A stretch of DNA of 64,000 nt from Eutrigla gurnardus (GCA_963514095.1 OY741268.1:24032157-24096156), one strand, 5' to 3'. Numbered from the stretch's first letter, positions 1-11,651 are shown. Notes: generated by a model not told the origin, from the letters alone. Translations and numbers: made by a program.

Positions 1-545
1 CTGTACTACGAAGCAGGATTTGGGTTTAGCGAGGTAACTTAAAGCGATGGTTGGCAGTAAAATGCACCCTAGGTCATTTCCACCATGACATCCAGCCAAA
101 TACCCCCTCAGAAGCATTTTTAGCGATGGTCAACATTGGTCAAGATAGGGCTATCAGCCGAATGGCTTAGTACTAGCATGAACGGTACATTATGTATATC
201 CCGTAAATTACCCCATTAATAATGCGTGGAATGTTACCAAACTTCTGCAGTAGTACACATAGGGTCTTTACTCACAAAACGAGGCATTTGAAAGTTTGTA
301 AGTACACCAGGAGTTTATTTAAAAGAACACTTGCCTGATAGCTTCTATCCTCGGCTGCTATGCTACCGCTGCGCCGACGCCACTTCCGTGTTTACCAAGC
401 TGTTTCCGTGACGCAAGTTTCACGCAAGAGTATGAAAACGTTTCGCTGAATTTTTATAAATGCTTGTATTATCAGGTCAACAAGTGTTGACCTTATTTAT
501 AACAATAATAACAATAACAAAACAACAACGATAATAAAAATAACA
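1..545. other. No gene seen; repeat edge and A/T-rich DNA
   Basis: No convincing coding region was found. The first ~25 bases (motif ACGAAGCAGGATTTG) recur at 50350-50365, so the window starts inside a dispersed repeat. Bases 500-545 are an A-rich AATAAC-type simple sequence. Confidence 0.5.
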
Positions 546-574
546 CTAAGATCTATTACAATCATCATAATAAT

Positions 575-665
575 AATTGATGGACTGGCGTCCTGTCCAG
601 GGTGTACCCTGCCTTCGCCCAATGTCAGCTGGGATCGGCTCCAGCACCTCCGCGACACTGAACCT
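575..665 (+). repeat. Fragment of a common teleost interspersed repeat
   Basis: The text around GTCCAGGGTGTACCCTGCC and GGGATCGGCTCCAGCACC resembles the 3' portion of a short, very abundant fish repeat, probably LINE-derived (L2- or RTE-like). The identification is from memory of the motif. The fragment has no coding capacity. Confidence 0.4.
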
Positions 666-805
666 TTTAAGCATCACCATCCAGTCTTCCAATACCTTGG
701 TCCAAGGTAACGTCACAGTCCTTAATGGATACACAAAAGCATGAGTGATTGTGTAGGTTTTAATGGTGTGTAACATGTTTGTGTGCAATAAACTTCTAGT
801 ACTAC

Positions 806-937
806 CTTTGTGCCTCACTGAGGCATGGCCCTTAATGTGGTTGTCCACTTGATATTTAGAGGATGCACTGTACTTGCAAAACGGACATGACAGGTCACTG
901 CTTTTTGTGGACTTGGAGATGTCATCCCCACGTATCA
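806..937 (-). CDS. Possible exon encoding one C2H2 zinc finger
   Basis: On the minus strand this 132 nt block is bounded by an acceptor-like CATTACAG and a donor-like AAAG|GTAGTA. It encodes a peptide containing CPFCKYSASSKYQVDNHIKG followed by H, which fits C-x2-C-x12-H-x3-H, a single C2H2 zinc finger followed by basic residues. Such fingers normally bind DNA or RNA, but one finger does not say what this protein does. No neighbouring exons were recognised within the window. The open frame continues past the donor into the repeat at 575-665, which argues that the donor is used. It could be a host gene exon, a pseudo-exon, or part of a transposon-encoded protein. Confidence 0.35.
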
Positions 938-1464
938 CTGTAATGTGTCTCTATACATAAAAAAAAAATGATTACATGATTACAAAGTCACAAAACACCA
1001 ACATTATTTTTTTTCTTGTGCTCCGATTAGTCTCATTAACTTACAGTGCATATACCACCGAATGCACTCTGATATAAGTATCACGTTAGTTTAAATATAT
1101 CATTAGCTCATGTGCAGCTAATTCACATAACCTAACGATACACCTTGAGTAACATGAACGATATCATAACAGTCACACTTACTTCCATTTTTTATCATAC
1201 CAAAGGGACAGTCAGAAGCGTGGAAGGAGACCTGAGGAATGCATCAGACCTCACTGCAAACCCGCAGCATGTCTCCTCTGACAGCGGTGTCAAATGTTGG
1301 GGAGTGGGCGGGGTTAAACGTTTAACTCCGCCCACATTGAGGTCTGCGGGTCTGCAGTCAGGGGCTTCTCAGGTACATGTCCACAGGGGCGTTTTTAAAC
1401 ACTAGTTGTCGCGCCGCTTGGTGGGCTGACACTAGGCGGATGATTCGCAGGTGCTTTCCCTGCC
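938..1464. other. Non-coding stretch with a near-perfect palindrome
   Basis: No gene is supported. Bases 1304-1335 form a loopless palindrome (arms about 16 bp, one mismatch) around GTTAAACGTTTAAC. It lies between weaker inverted arms near 1233-1270 and 1345-1375, which suggests a small MITE-like or hairpin element. Confidence 0.4.
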
Positions 1465-2249
1465 TACTGGGCTGTCTGCTCCCGGATTTCAAAACCGACC
1501 AACATGGCGGTCTCTTGTTTTACGAAAATAGTTCACCAAAATGTATTTCTGAAAACATTTTATGCGAGAAATAAGCTATGCAGTTGCCGAATCTGTATTT
1601 ATTTTAGTTCGACAACGGTCAGTTTAGAAGATTTTCGAGAGCTTGCGGGAGTCGAGCTGGACGCCTCTGATTTGCGAGGTAACTTCAGGGATAACTCTGG
1701 GTTTTCCGTCCTACGACGCTGGTTCACTTCTACCGGGGTAGATCGCCATGGTAGGCTACTCCGCAGAGCTAACCTGCTCCGGAGCAGGTTATGTTCCTGA
1801 TACGAGATCAACGTGGAGAAAAACACCGCCTACTGCCCAATGAGCTCTGATGAGGTTGGCATCAGCTGTCCCGTGGAGCTCGGTGCGCGGATAAAAAAAA
1901 TAGCTCTGTGGATCGTGAGAGGGACTCTTCGGAGAACTAGAGTGTTCAGAGACCGGCAAAAGCCTTTTTCCTTCCCTGACGATGTTTTTATATGAGGGAT
2001 CCAGATTCTCATCGGAGGGAATGACTTTTCTGTGTCAGCGTACAGCCTACTGACCACTTTGAATTATGTTTTATATTTATTTTATTTGCTCCCAAATCTG
2101 CCGGGATTGCCGCTGAGAGAATTAGGCTGATATTGTCATAGGCTACACCACGCCATTAGAATACATCTAAGCAACACGTTCATTTTTTTTAAAGTAAATA
2201 ATTTTTCGGCGTTTTATTGCGGGAAACTCTCCCACTTATCACCGCACTT
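1465..2249 (+). repeat. Family A tandem repeat, copy 1, left part
   Basis: This is the first part of an unidentified repeat with a period near 1.6 kb. Its blocks recur in the same order at 4391-4748 and 12602-12987. It includes the self-complementary ACCTGCTCCGGAGCAGGT at about 1770. It is interrupted after TCACCGCACTT (2239-2249) by the Rex3-like LINE. The same sequence runs uninterrupted at 12977-13000, which is an empty site. Short open frames on both strands are not clearly coding. Confidence 0.8.
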
Positions 2250-3570
2250 CCATCCATCCATCCATTTTCTTCCGCTTATCCGGTACCGGGTCGCGGGGGC
2301 AGCTGCCTGAGCAGGGACTCCCAGACTTCCCTCTCCCCGGACACTTCCCCTAGCTCCTCCGGGAGGACCCCAAGGCGTTCCCAGGCCAGCCGGGTGACAT
2401 AGTCACTCCAGCGTGTCCTGGGTCTTCCTCGGGGTCTCCTCCCGGTGGGGCATGCCTGGAACACCTCCCGAGGGAGGCGTCCAGGGGGCATCCGATACAG
2501 ATGCCCGAGCCACCTCAACTGGCTCCTCTCGATGTGGAGGAGCAGCGGCTCTACTCCGAGCTCCCCCCGTGTGACGGAGCTCCTCACCCTATCTCTAAGG
2601 GAGCGCCCCGCCACCCTGCGGAGGAAGCTCATTTCGGCCGCTTGTATCCGGGATCTTATTCTTTCGGTCATGACCCAAAGTTCATGACCATAGGTGAGGG
2701 TAGGAACGTAGATTGACCGGTAAACCGAGAGCTTCGCCTTTCGGCTTAGCTCTCTCTTTACCACGACGGACCGATACAGCGACCGCATTACTGCAGCCGC
2801 TGCACCGATCCGCCTGTCAATCTCGCGTTCCATCCTTCCCTCACTCGTGAACAAGACCCCAAGATACTTAAACTCCTCCACTTGAGGCAGGAACTCCCCC
2901 CCGACCTGGAGGGAGCAAGCCACCTTTTTCCGGTCGAGAACCATGGCCTCAGATTTGGAGGTGCTAATCCTCATCCCGGCTGCTTCACACTCGGCTGCAA
3001 ACCGCCCCAGGACATGCTGGAGGTCCTGGCTCGAAGGAGCCAACAAGACCACATCGTCCGCAAAAAGCAGGGATGAAATCCAGTGGCTCCCGAACCAGAT
3101 CCCCTCCGGCCCAAGGCTGCGCCTAGAAATCCTGTCCATAAAAATAATGAACAGGACCGGTGACAAAGGGCAGCCCTGCCGGAGTCCAACATGCACCTGG
3201 AACAGGTCTGACTTACTGCCGGCAATGCGAACCAAGCTCCTACTCCGGTCATACAGGGACCGAACAGCCCTTAGCAGAGGGCCCCCGACCCCGTACTCCC
3301 GAAGTACCTCCCACAGAATGCCACGAGGGACACGGTCGAATGCCTTCTCCAAGTCCACAAAACACATGTGGACTGGTTGGGCAAACTCCCATGAACCCTC
3401 GAGCACCCTGCGGAGGGTATAGAGCTGGTCCAGTGTTCCACGGCCAGGACGAAAACCGCATTGTTCCTCCTGAATCCGAGGTTCGACTATCGGCCTAATT
3501 CTCCTCTCCAGCACCCTGGAATAGACTTTCCCGGGGAGGCTGAGAAGTGTGATCCCCCGATAGTTGGAAC
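2250..3570 (-). mobile_element. 5'-truncated Rex3-like (RTE clade) LINE
   Basis: This is a 1321 bp insertion on the minus strand. Its 3' end is a GGAT/GATG tail (complement of the CCATCCATCCATCC at 2250), typical of Rex3/RTE elements in fish. It is flanked by an 11 bp direct repeat TCACCGCACTT (2239-2249 and 3571-3581). The paralogous family A copy at 12977-13000 has this sequence once and no insert, which fixes both ends. The element is truncated at its 5' end, so the endonuclease half is missing. Confidence 0.92.
2276..3570 (-). pseudogene. Reverse transcriptase of the Rex3-like LINE (N-terminally truncated)
   Basis: An open frame of about 430 codons, reading from 3570 down to a TAA just before the GATG tail. 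It starts inside the RT domain at the NYRGITLLS motif. It then shows FRPGRGTLDQ, AFDRVPR, the LRQGCPLSPVLF block, the catalytic LFADDVV (the YADD equivalent), and the thumb. The C-terminal LRWLGHLYRM segment is typical of RTE-type elements. RT would copy the LINE RNA at a nicked target in the nucleus. The apurinic endonuclease domain and start are absent, and the frame enters target DNA upstream, so it cannot act alone. Clade assignment rests on the C-terminus and tail. The RT core itself has no stop or frameshift, so truncation at insertion is the main defect. Confidence 0.9.
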
Positions 3571-4748
3571 TCACCGCACTTGAACATCGATGTAATCAGT
3601 CAGGTCGCGTAGTGCCCTTATGATGGGGCAGTGTAGCGTTGGACATTTCCGCAGCAGTCTATCGTTGTTTTGGTCCGGGAACTCACACCGACCGTTTATT
3701 CTGCACATGCTCACAATAACATCATAGTGCACGCAGGCACACACACGTACATCACTGTGTAGGATATTTAACATGACTTTGTTGACACATATTATCACAT
3801 ATGCTTAACAGGCAGTCATATATTAATACGACACGCATTCACACAGTCGGCCGAGTTTTTGCCGGCTGTCCTTCCAGCATTTGGCAGATGAAATTGTTGT
3901 TTTTTGCCTGTATTATATGTTTACTCTATAGCCTCAGATCCATTCGGATCCTGAAAGAAGGACTCGGCCGTTCTGTGCGCCACAGCAGGCGAAAGCAGAA
4001 GCGCATCAGGCGAACCCGCGCGTTTTCCAAAACACGTCTTAAAGTGTCGGAGACCATTTCTCTCACAGTTGAAAACGTCCCGCTAGAGACTTTCGGTTTC
4101 CACCCGAACATGAAAAGTAAACGCACACAGCCGGAGAACAGATACAGGAAGAGACGTGTGGTGCCTTCAAATACAGTTTTATAAGAGATCCAGATTCTGG
4201 ATATCAGGTTCATCGGAGGGAATGACATTTCTGTGTCAGCGTACAGTCTACTGACCACTTTAAAGGTTTTTTTTCGGCGTTTTGTTTCGGGAAACCCTCC
4301 CACTGCACCTGATTGGACGACGCTTTCACTGGTGGGCCTCCCACTGCACCTGATTGGACGACGCTTTCACTGGTGGGCTGTCTGCTCCTTTCCAAACATT
4401 GTGGCTCTTATTTTGCGGAAACAGTTCACCGAAATTTCTGGAAACATTTTATGCGTGAAATAAGCTGTGCAGTTGCCGAATCTGTATTTATTTTAGTTCG
4501 ACAACGGTCAGTTTAGAAGATTTTCGAGAGCTTGCAGGAGTCGAGCTGGACGCCTCTGATTTGCGAGGTAACTTCAGGGATAACTCTGGGTTTTCCGTCC
4601 TACGACGCTGGTTCACTTCTACCGGGGTAGATCGCCATGGTAGACTACTCCGCAGAGCTAACCTGCTCCGGAGCAGGTTATGTTCCTGATACGAGATCAA
4701 CGTGGAGAAAAACACCGCCTACTGCCCAATGAGCTCTGATGAGGTTGG
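3571..4748 (+). repeat. Family A, rest of copy 1 and start of copy 2
   Basis: The sequence continues family A after the Rex3-like insertion. Bases 3582-4390 match 12988-13880 closely. Bases 4391-4748 restart the unit seen at 1487-1858. A ~41 bp motif (CACCTGATTGGACGACGC) is tandemly doubled at 4307-4380, and again at 13787-13862. The element GTGTCAGCGTACAG-CTACTGACCACTTT occurs in both halves of each unit (about 2031 and 4232), so the monomer is made of two diverged half-units. A plus-strand frame of about 70 codons (3976-4184) is conserved in both copies with two amino-acid changes, but resembles no family I recognise. Confidence 0.8.
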
Positions 4749-5097
4749 TGTGGCACTGGGTGTTTAACTATTTGCCCCCCCTTTAAATTCTGTGAAGCTA
4801 AGCTCTAAAATCATTTAAACTACTGTTTCGATGGTATAATAGTTTATAATTCTGAATGAATGTGCTTTGAGTGGGTGATATTAGTCGTGCTTAACTCAGC
4901 CTCGTCAGCAGAGGGCGCTCTAAACTGTACACTTCACTGGATATCAGTAGCTGACGCCAGTAGAAGTAGAAGTCAGTACATGGCGAACGTGTTTGAGTGT
5001 ACACGCTAATCCTGATTTGAACTGCATTTTTATGTTTTCTACAGAAATAAATGTTATGCCAAGAGTGAGCGACGCCTCATCTTTAAAAAGTGTAACA
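4749..5097 (+). repeat. Gypsy-1 5' LTR (short form, 349 bp)
   Basis: It begins TGTGGCACTGGG and ends AGTGTAACA (TG...CA). AATAAA at 5046-5051 is a likely polyadenylation signal. The same sequence returns at 11214-12597, where it is interrupted by 1035 extra bases. Confidence 0.95.
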
Positions 5098-5102
5098 TAT
5101 CT

Positions 5103-5120
5103 TGGCGAGCCAGCCAGGAG
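5103..5120 (+). promoter_or_regulatory. Gypsy-1 candidate primer binding site
   Basis: TGGCGAGCCAGCCAGGAG lies 5 bases after the LTR, where the tRNA primer binding site should be. I could not assign the tRNA. Confidence 0.5.
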
Positions 5121-5193
5121 GAGGCGACAGAGTGACCATCACTATTAACCCCCTCCTTCCCAAAGAGTCGAGCCTTCATCAAACTTCCGTAAG

Positions 5194-6576
5194 ATGGACG
5201 CCAGCCAGCTACATGATAGAGTGAGTGCAGCCCTATGGCAGCTGGGGGAAGAGTCGCTCAGGGATGTCTGCAGGTACCTGAAATGTGATGGCCTGGATGA
5301 CGGAGAGCCCCGCAGCAAGGCACGTAGGACGCTCATCAAGATGGCAGAGAGCGTAGTTGATGAGATTCTTGAAGCTCAAGAGGATGATGAAGTCAGTCAG
5401 TTCTTCACTGACCTACTAAAATTCATCGAGAGAGAAGACAAAGGAGGTCTTCAGCCAGGTAAAGAGCAATTATCGGAGGAGCCAGCTCCACAGAAAGGAC
5501 TTGAGGAGAGATACTTCCTGCCACGCACTCCTCTTCTAAAGACCACAGATTCCCCACTCAAGAGCCGACCAGAGCCAATTCACACACTGCCTGAGGTAAC
5601 GTTGAGAAGGGAGTTTAAAATCTGGGGGCAAATTGGAGAGAGTGGACAGAAGGACAAATTATCCTACCTCAGTTTAGTCCGCCAGATGGAGATGGGAATA
5701 GATAAGGGACACACAGAGACTGAAATTGTTGAAGCTGTAATCAGGGCGGTCAGTCCGGGGCTGCCCTTAAGAGACATGTTGGAGATCAAGCGTGGGCTGA
5801 CCCTCAGTGCACTACTCACCATCTTAAAGGGCCACTACAAAGTAGACAGCTCCACAGAACTCTACCACCAACTCCTAAACATCTCCCAGGAGCCCAAAGA
5901 GACTGCTCTGAACTTTATATTCCGTGCAATTGAGCTTAAAGAGAAACTGTTATGGAAAGCAACTAATGAGGACACGGATGAACAGTACGGCAGAGCCACC
6001 ATTCAGCGCAAGTTCCTTCGCTCAATTGAAACTGGACTGCTAAGTGACTCTGTGAAGTTCCAAATCCTGCCCCATCTCAGTGATTTGAGTACAACAGACG
6101 AAGAACTGATAGAGAGAGTAAACAAAGCTGCGAAAGTTGAAAGTGAGAGACAAGAAAAGTGGAAAAGGTCCACTGCTGTTAAAACCCCCAAAGTGCAGGA
6201 GCTCCAATCAGACTTTCTGGCAGGCTCCACACCTGCCCAGAGCTCCTCTAAACCCAAGGAGTCCAACTCAGCAGTGGCGATCAAAACGGTCAAGGGGAAA
6301 GAGAGTAAGTCTGAAAGCATTAATACACAGCAGATCGTGGAAGAGCTTCGCGCAGAAATGAAGCAAATGTTTCTGGCTGTGATGGAGACAAGCCCCCACC
6401 CCCTTGGGCCAAAGCTAAGAGGAAAAGGCTGCAAAAAGTGCAGGGAGGAGGAGACAGGTGAAAACTGTCCACACTGCTTCAAATGTGGGCAGGAGGGCCA
6501 CTTCTCTCGTGGATGCAGAGTACAGAGAACGTTGTCGGGAAATGGGCAAGGACTACTGAGGCGGGACCACCAGTAG
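5194..6576 (+). CDS. gag: Gypsy-1 Gag
   Basis: A 460-residue Gag, intact from the first ATG after the LTR. The first ~60 residues form a charged helical region (LWQLGEESLRDVCRYLK). The middle (about 130-310) is the helical capsid-like part. A coiled, Lys/Glu-rich stretch follows. One CCHC zinc knuckle, CFKCGQEGHFSRGC, sits near residues 428-441 and would bind the element RNA. Gag would assemble cytoplasmic particles. Pol opens in the -1 frame and overlaps the end of gag by 94 bases, so Pol is probably made by -1 ribosomal frameshifting. No stop or frameshift is seen within gag itself. Confidence 0.92.
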   Translation: MDASQLHDRVSAALWQLGEESLRDVCRYLKCDGLDDGEPRSKARRTLIKMAESVVDEILEAQEDDEVSQFFTDLLKFIEREDKGGLQPGKEQLSEEPAPQKGLEERYFLPRTPLLKTTDSPLKSRPEPIHTLPEVTLRREFKIWGQIGESGQKDKLSYLSLVRQMEMGIDKGHTETEIVEAVIRAVSPGLPLRDMLEIKRGLTLSALLTILKGHYKVDSSTELYHQLLNISQEPKETALNFIFRAIELKEKLLWKATNEDTDEQYGRATIQRKFLRSIETGLLSDSVKFQILPHLSDLSTTDEELIERVNKAAKVESERQEKWKRSTAVKTPKVQELQSDFLAGSTPAQSSSKPKESNSAVAIKTVKGKESKSESINTQQIVEELRAEMKQMFLAVMETSPHPLGPKLRGKGCKKCREEETGENCPHCFKCGQEGHFSRGCRVQRTLSGNGQGLLRRDHQ

Positions 6577-8594
6577 TCCAAGAGGGAGCGTCCCAAAATG
6601 AGCAGCAGACAACCAGCCTGACAACTCTGACAGCCCCCAGAGTAAAAGCAGCAGGCACCTCATCAGTGGTAAGTGCAGTTCACTATCTGCCCCCCCAACA
6701 CCAGTCACGGTTAGTAAGCCTTGTGGGAAACCGATGTATAGTGAACTGTTTCATGGACAATCAGCCAGTTAAAGTACTGTGGGACTCAGGGGCCCAGTCC
6801 AGCATAGTAAATGACCCCTGGAGACTGAACCACCTTCCCCACGCAGTCATTAGGCCCATATCAGAGCTGGTGGGAGACGAGACACTAACCATTTTTGCTG
6901 CAAATGACACGCCCATCCCCTACATTGGCTGGATTGAAGTCAGTTTCAGACTCGACACTGACCCCACCATGACAAGTGACCTACAAGTGCCAATCCTAGT
7001 GTCGGGTGACCCAGCAGTTGCCAGTGACCCCATCATAGGCTACAATGTAATTGAGGCCATTGTCAATAGGAGAGATGGAAAGATAAAAGGTGGAAGAAAG
7101 CAGCTGGCCCACAGAGTGAGTAAAGCCTTCGCCATAACAGTGAGAAATGCTCATAATGTGGTCAAGCTGATGCAGAACAGTGGTTTAGACCCAGAGACTG
7201 GTGTGGTTCGTACAGGTGGAAAAAGGGTGCCCTTACCAGCTAATCAAATCTCTACTGTCTATATACGGGCACATGTGAGTTCACAATTGAAGGGCCAAGC
7301 CATGTTCTTTTCACCTGACATACTCAACCCTCCACCAGAAGGCGTGGTCTACAATAATGTACTTGTACGGATCCCAGAACGGAAAGCACCATACATACCC
7401 ATACCAGTGACCAACACCACTGACCACAACATCTACCTGGACTGTCATAAAGTAGTAGGACACCTGGAGTCAGTCAAGACAGTGTATTCAGCAGCCCTTC
7501 AGACTAAAGCAAGTGAGTCAACACCTGATATTAAAGACAACACAGAGTCCAAGTCCAACAAGGCAAGCAACACACCAAAGCCTGGCAGCAAGCAACTAAA
7601 GAGACCAACATCATGGGATCCTCCTGTTGACCTCCAACACCTCCCAGACGGACAGCAGGAAGCGGCAAGGAGAATGTTAAGAGAAGAATGTGAGGCCTTT
7701 GCATTGGATAGTGATGATGTAGGTTGCATACCATCTCTCAAGATGCACATAACCCTCCATGACATCAATCCTGTACGAAAGACTTACATGTCAGTCCCAA
7801 AGCCTCTTCACAATGAGGTCAAAGAGTACCTGCAAGACATGTTGAACAAAGGGTGGATCACACCATCACGATCCCCGTATTCATCGCCTGTGGTATGTGT
7901 CCGCAAGAAAGACAGCAGTCTGCGCCTGTGTTGTGACTTTAGAGAGCTTAACCGCAAGTCAGTCCCAGACCGCCATCCAATACCAAGGGTGCAGGACATG
8001 TTGGATGCACTGGGTGGGAGCTCATGGTTTTCGGTCTTGGACCAAGGTAAAGCGTACCACCAGGGCTTCATGGATGAAGAGAGCCGTCCCTTGACAGCCT
8101 TCATCACGCCCTGGGGGCTCTACGAATGGGTACGCATACCCTTTGGTCTGAGCTCTGCACCAGCAGAATTCCAGAGGAGCATGGAGCACTGTTTAGCTGG
8201 CCTCAGAGACACGATCTGCCTCCCATACCTGGATGACAACTTAGTGCACAGCAGCAGCTTCAACGATCATTTGGAGCAAATTCGCCTTGTCCTCCAGCGC
8301 TATAAAGAACATGGTGTGAAGTTGACCCCAAAAAAATGTGAACTGTTCAAAGCCAGGGTGAAGTTTCTCGGCAAGCTGGTGACAGGAGAGGGTTACACCA
8401 TGGACCCTGCAGAGTTGGCTCCGGTGAGGGCTTTAAAGGAGAGAACACCTGCCACTGTGGGTGATGTACGCCAGATGCTCGGGTTCCTCTCCTTTACAGG
8501 CCCTTCATCCCCAACTTCTCCGGTGTGGCCCACCCACTGTACGACCTGCTCACTGTCCCAAAATCTGAAAATCACACCCCAGACCTACCAATAG
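6483..8594 (+). pseudogene. pol: Gypsy-1 Pol part 1: protease and reverse transcriptase
   Basis: An open frame of 703 codons, -1 relative to gag. An aspartic protease signature WDSGAQSSIV sits near residue 100. The RT domain runs from about residue 430 (VRKTYMSVPKPLHNEVKEYL) through LRLCCDFRELN to the catalytic YLDD near residue 582 and the thumb. The frame then leaves the conserved sequence near base 8500 and ends at 8594. RNase H and integrase continue from 8525 in another frame. A small indel around 8495-8525 therefore splits what would be one polyprotein. The true N-terminus is within the gag overlap, so the ATG at 6483 need not be used. Confidence 0.9.
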
Positions 8595-11149
8595 AAAGAC
8601 AAAAGAAAGCAGTTAAGAAAAACAAAGGTCACTTACCATCACGCACACCCATACAGTGGACCAGCTCCCATCAGGAAGTAGTGAATCGACTGATTGATGC
8701 ACTTTCAAAGCCTCCTGTTCTTGGATATCCTGACTTCACCCAGCCATTCGTGTTGCATTGTGATGCATCACAAGTTGGTCTGGGTGCTGTGCTGTATCAG
8801 CGACAACAGGGAAAGATGAGAGTGATAGCGTATGGCTCTCGCTCACTCAGTCCATCAGAGAAGAAGTATCATCTGCACTCTGGGAAACTAGAGTTTTTGG
8901 CGTTGAAGTGGGCCATCTGTGAACGTTTCCGCGACTACCTGTACCACACCTCATCTTTTGTGGTATACACGGACAACAACCCATTGACCTATGTGCTCAC
9001 GACCGCAAAACTCAACGCCACTGGATACAGATGGGTGGGAGAGTTGGCTGACTACAATTTCACTATACGCTATCGTCCAGGCAAGAACCACTCAGATGCT
9101 GATGGGCTGTCACGGATGCCTTTGGACATTGAGGACTACATGCAAAGCTGTACTGCTGAGTCTGGTCAAGAGGCAATAAGCGCCTCTATGGAGAGTGTAA
9201 AAGTAGGAAGGAGAGACCCTTGCCAGGGCATTCAGGTTGTCCATGTCAGCGCCTTGAGTCTGGTGAAAGATGGTGAAACCAGTCAACCTCTCACTTCAGA
9301 CCAAATTCGCAAAGCTCAGGAAGAGGATGAAATCCTGTCGAGAGTCCTCTGGTTTAAGTCACAAAACAGGAGGCCAAGTAGAACTGAAATGGGGGCAGAG
9401 CACCCTGCGGTCGCCATACTGCTAAAACAGTGGTTAAAGATTAACGTGGACCAAGAAGGTGTCCTGCGCCGCAGAACCTCCCGCCGAGAACAGCTGCTGA
9501 TCCCAAAAGCTTATCACTCGCTGGTTTTCAAAGAGCTACACAAGGACATGGGTCACTTAGGAGTCGACAGGACGCTTGACCTCATTCGAGAACGTTTCTA
9601 CTGGCCACAAATGAGCAAAGATGTGGAACATTTTGTTACGAAAGTGTGTGTATGTCTGAAAAAGAAGAAGCCAAGTAAGCAGGCGCGTGCACCTTTGACA
9701 TCGATTCAGACCACCTATCCATTCCAGCTGGTGCCCATTGACTTCCTCCACCTGGATAAATGCAAACACGGCTATGAGTATATATTAGTGGTCATGGATC
9801 ACTTTACAAGGTTTGCACAAGCCTACGCTACAAAGAACAAAACTGCTAAAATGGTGGCTGACAAGATCTTTAACGACTTCGCACTCAAGTTCGGCTTCCC
9901 AAGCAGATTACACCACGATATGGGAAAAGAGTTTGAGAACAGACTGATGGCAAGACTGAAAGAACTCTCTGGCGTACAGGGCTCGCACACGACACCCTAT
10001 CACCCACAGGGTAATGGCCAGGTGGAGAGATTCAACCGTACCCTGTTGTCCATGCTGCGCACCCTGGAGGACGATGAGAAGGAAGATTGGAAGGAGTCCC
10101 TGGCTAAAGTTGTCCACGCGTACAACTGCACAAAGAGTGAGGCAACAGGCTACGCACCTTACCACCTCATCTTCGGACGCTCACCTCGCCTGCCCATCGA
10201 TCTGCTGTTCAACCTCAAGAGAGATGAGGCCCATGACACTTATGATGATTATGTAAGTCACTGGAAAAGGAGAATGCAAGATGCATATCAGATTGCTGCC
10301 AGAACAGCTGACAAGGGAGCAGTTCGTGGAAAAAAACACTATGACAGGAAAGTGCAGGGGAGAGACCTCCACCCAGGCGACAGAGTTCTCCTCAGGAACC
10401 TCACTCCCAGAGGTGGGCCTGGCAAGATCCAGTCCTACTGGGAGGACCAAGTTTACAAAGTCAAAGAGAGGAAAGCGGATGACAGCCCAGTCTACCAGAT
10501 CAGCCCAGAAAATGGTAAAGGGAGGGACAGAGTGGTCCACAGAAACCTTCTGCTGCCCTGTGACTACCTACCTCTCGAGCAGCCATCAGCAAAGACTCTG
10601 CAACCACAGAAAGACTCCCAGAGAGCTACAAAGAAAGGGACAAGACCACAACATCAACAATCGCAGCAGCCAGAGCCAGATGACACCTCTGACGACGACT
10701 ACAGCGGCAACCTCCACTGGCATCTCAGACCCCGCAGAGAGAGGAGCACAAGGCAACTGGATCCTCGGGCAGAATCTTTCCAGCCTCGGCAGAGCCCTCA
10801 GCCCCAAGAAGAGGATGTGCCACTACAGAGCGAAGAGGATGTGCCACTACAGAGCGAAGAGGATGTGCCACTACAGAGCGAAGAGGAGGTGCCACTACAA
10901 CCTCAGAGACCTGACCTGAATCCTGAAGGGCCTGTGCATGGTGAGTCAGGGGAACATTCTTCAGCCCTGAACAATGGTAAGCAACAGACAGTAAGACAAC
11001 AACCCCAGAGGCTGAGACAGGGACCTGTGATACTGAGTTATGACCGATTGTGCCAGCCATCTCTGGTGCACAAAAACTGTAAGGTAACAGAGACTCAGGT
11101 TACACAGGCTAAGACCTTTTGGAGGCCTTGGAGGGCCGAGGTGTGTTGA
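8525..11149 (+). pseudogene. pol: Gypsy-1 Pol part 2: RNase H and integrase
   Basis: An 874-codon frame continuing Pol after the frameshift. RNase H spans about residues 60-200 (LHCDASQVGLGAVL, YTDNNPLTYV, HSDADGLSRMP). The integrase zinc-binding region (HLGVDRTLDLIRERFYWP) and the catalytic core follow. The core acidic residues sit in VPIDFLHLD, HHDMGKEF and GNGQVERFNRT, and one expected Gln (HDQG) is Met here. RNase H would remove RNA from the hybrid and integrase would insert the cDNA. The C-terminal ~250 residues are low-complexity, rich in Gln, Pro and Glu, and contain a perfect 8-residue repeat. The frame ends about 64 bases before the 3' LTR. Confidence 0.9.
10808..10899 (+). repeat. 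24 bp coding tandem repeat in the gypsy-1 Pol tail
   Basis: Three exact 24 bp units and a partial fourth encode the octapeptide EEDVPLQS in tandem. The length is a multiple of three, so the frame is preserved. Confidence 0.9.
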
Positions 11150-11200
11150 AAACATCGATGATGCCTTAATGTTTGCAGAAATGTCAGGAGACATTTAATT

Positions 11201-11213
11201 TTGTGGGGGAGAG
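11201..11213 (+). promoter_or_regulatory. Gypsy-1 polypurine tract
   Basis: TTGTGGGGGAGAG lies directly before the TGTGG start of the 3' LTR, which is the expected site for plus-strand priming. Confidence 0.75.
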
Positions 11214-11509
11214 TGTGGCACTGGGTGTTTAACTATTTGCCCCCCCTTTAAATTCTGTGAAGCTAAGCTCTAAAATCATTTAAACTACTGTTTCGATGGT
11301 ATAATAGTTTATAATTCTGAATGAATGTGCTTTGAGTGGGTGATATTAGTCGTGCTTAACTCAGCCTCGTCAGCAGAGGGCGCTCTAAACTGTACACTTC
11401 ACTGGATATCAGTAGCTGACGCCAGTAGAAGTAGAAGTCAGTACATGGCGAACGTGTTTGAGTGTACACGCTAATCCTGATTTGAACTGCATTTTTATGT
11501 TTTATACAG

Positions 11510-11617
11510 GTAAGCTAACTGTAATCAGAACCCGGGTAATAGACATCAGTAGTTTATGTTATTAGAGCTTTAGTTAACAACTGTGACATTTAGAGACATT
11601 GAATTTGACCGTGTTAC

Positions 11618-11651
<34 letters not shown>

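Noticed and set aside
1599..1826. 75-codon minus-strand frame conserved in family A (also 4488-4715) as a gene
   Set aside because: Copies are too similar to judge selection, no family was recognised, and plus-strand frames overlap it. It is kept only as part of the repeat.
2943..3422. Plus-strand open frames opposite the Rex3-like RT
   Set aside because: They are antisense shadows of a GC-rich RT coding region with clear RT motifs on the minus strand.
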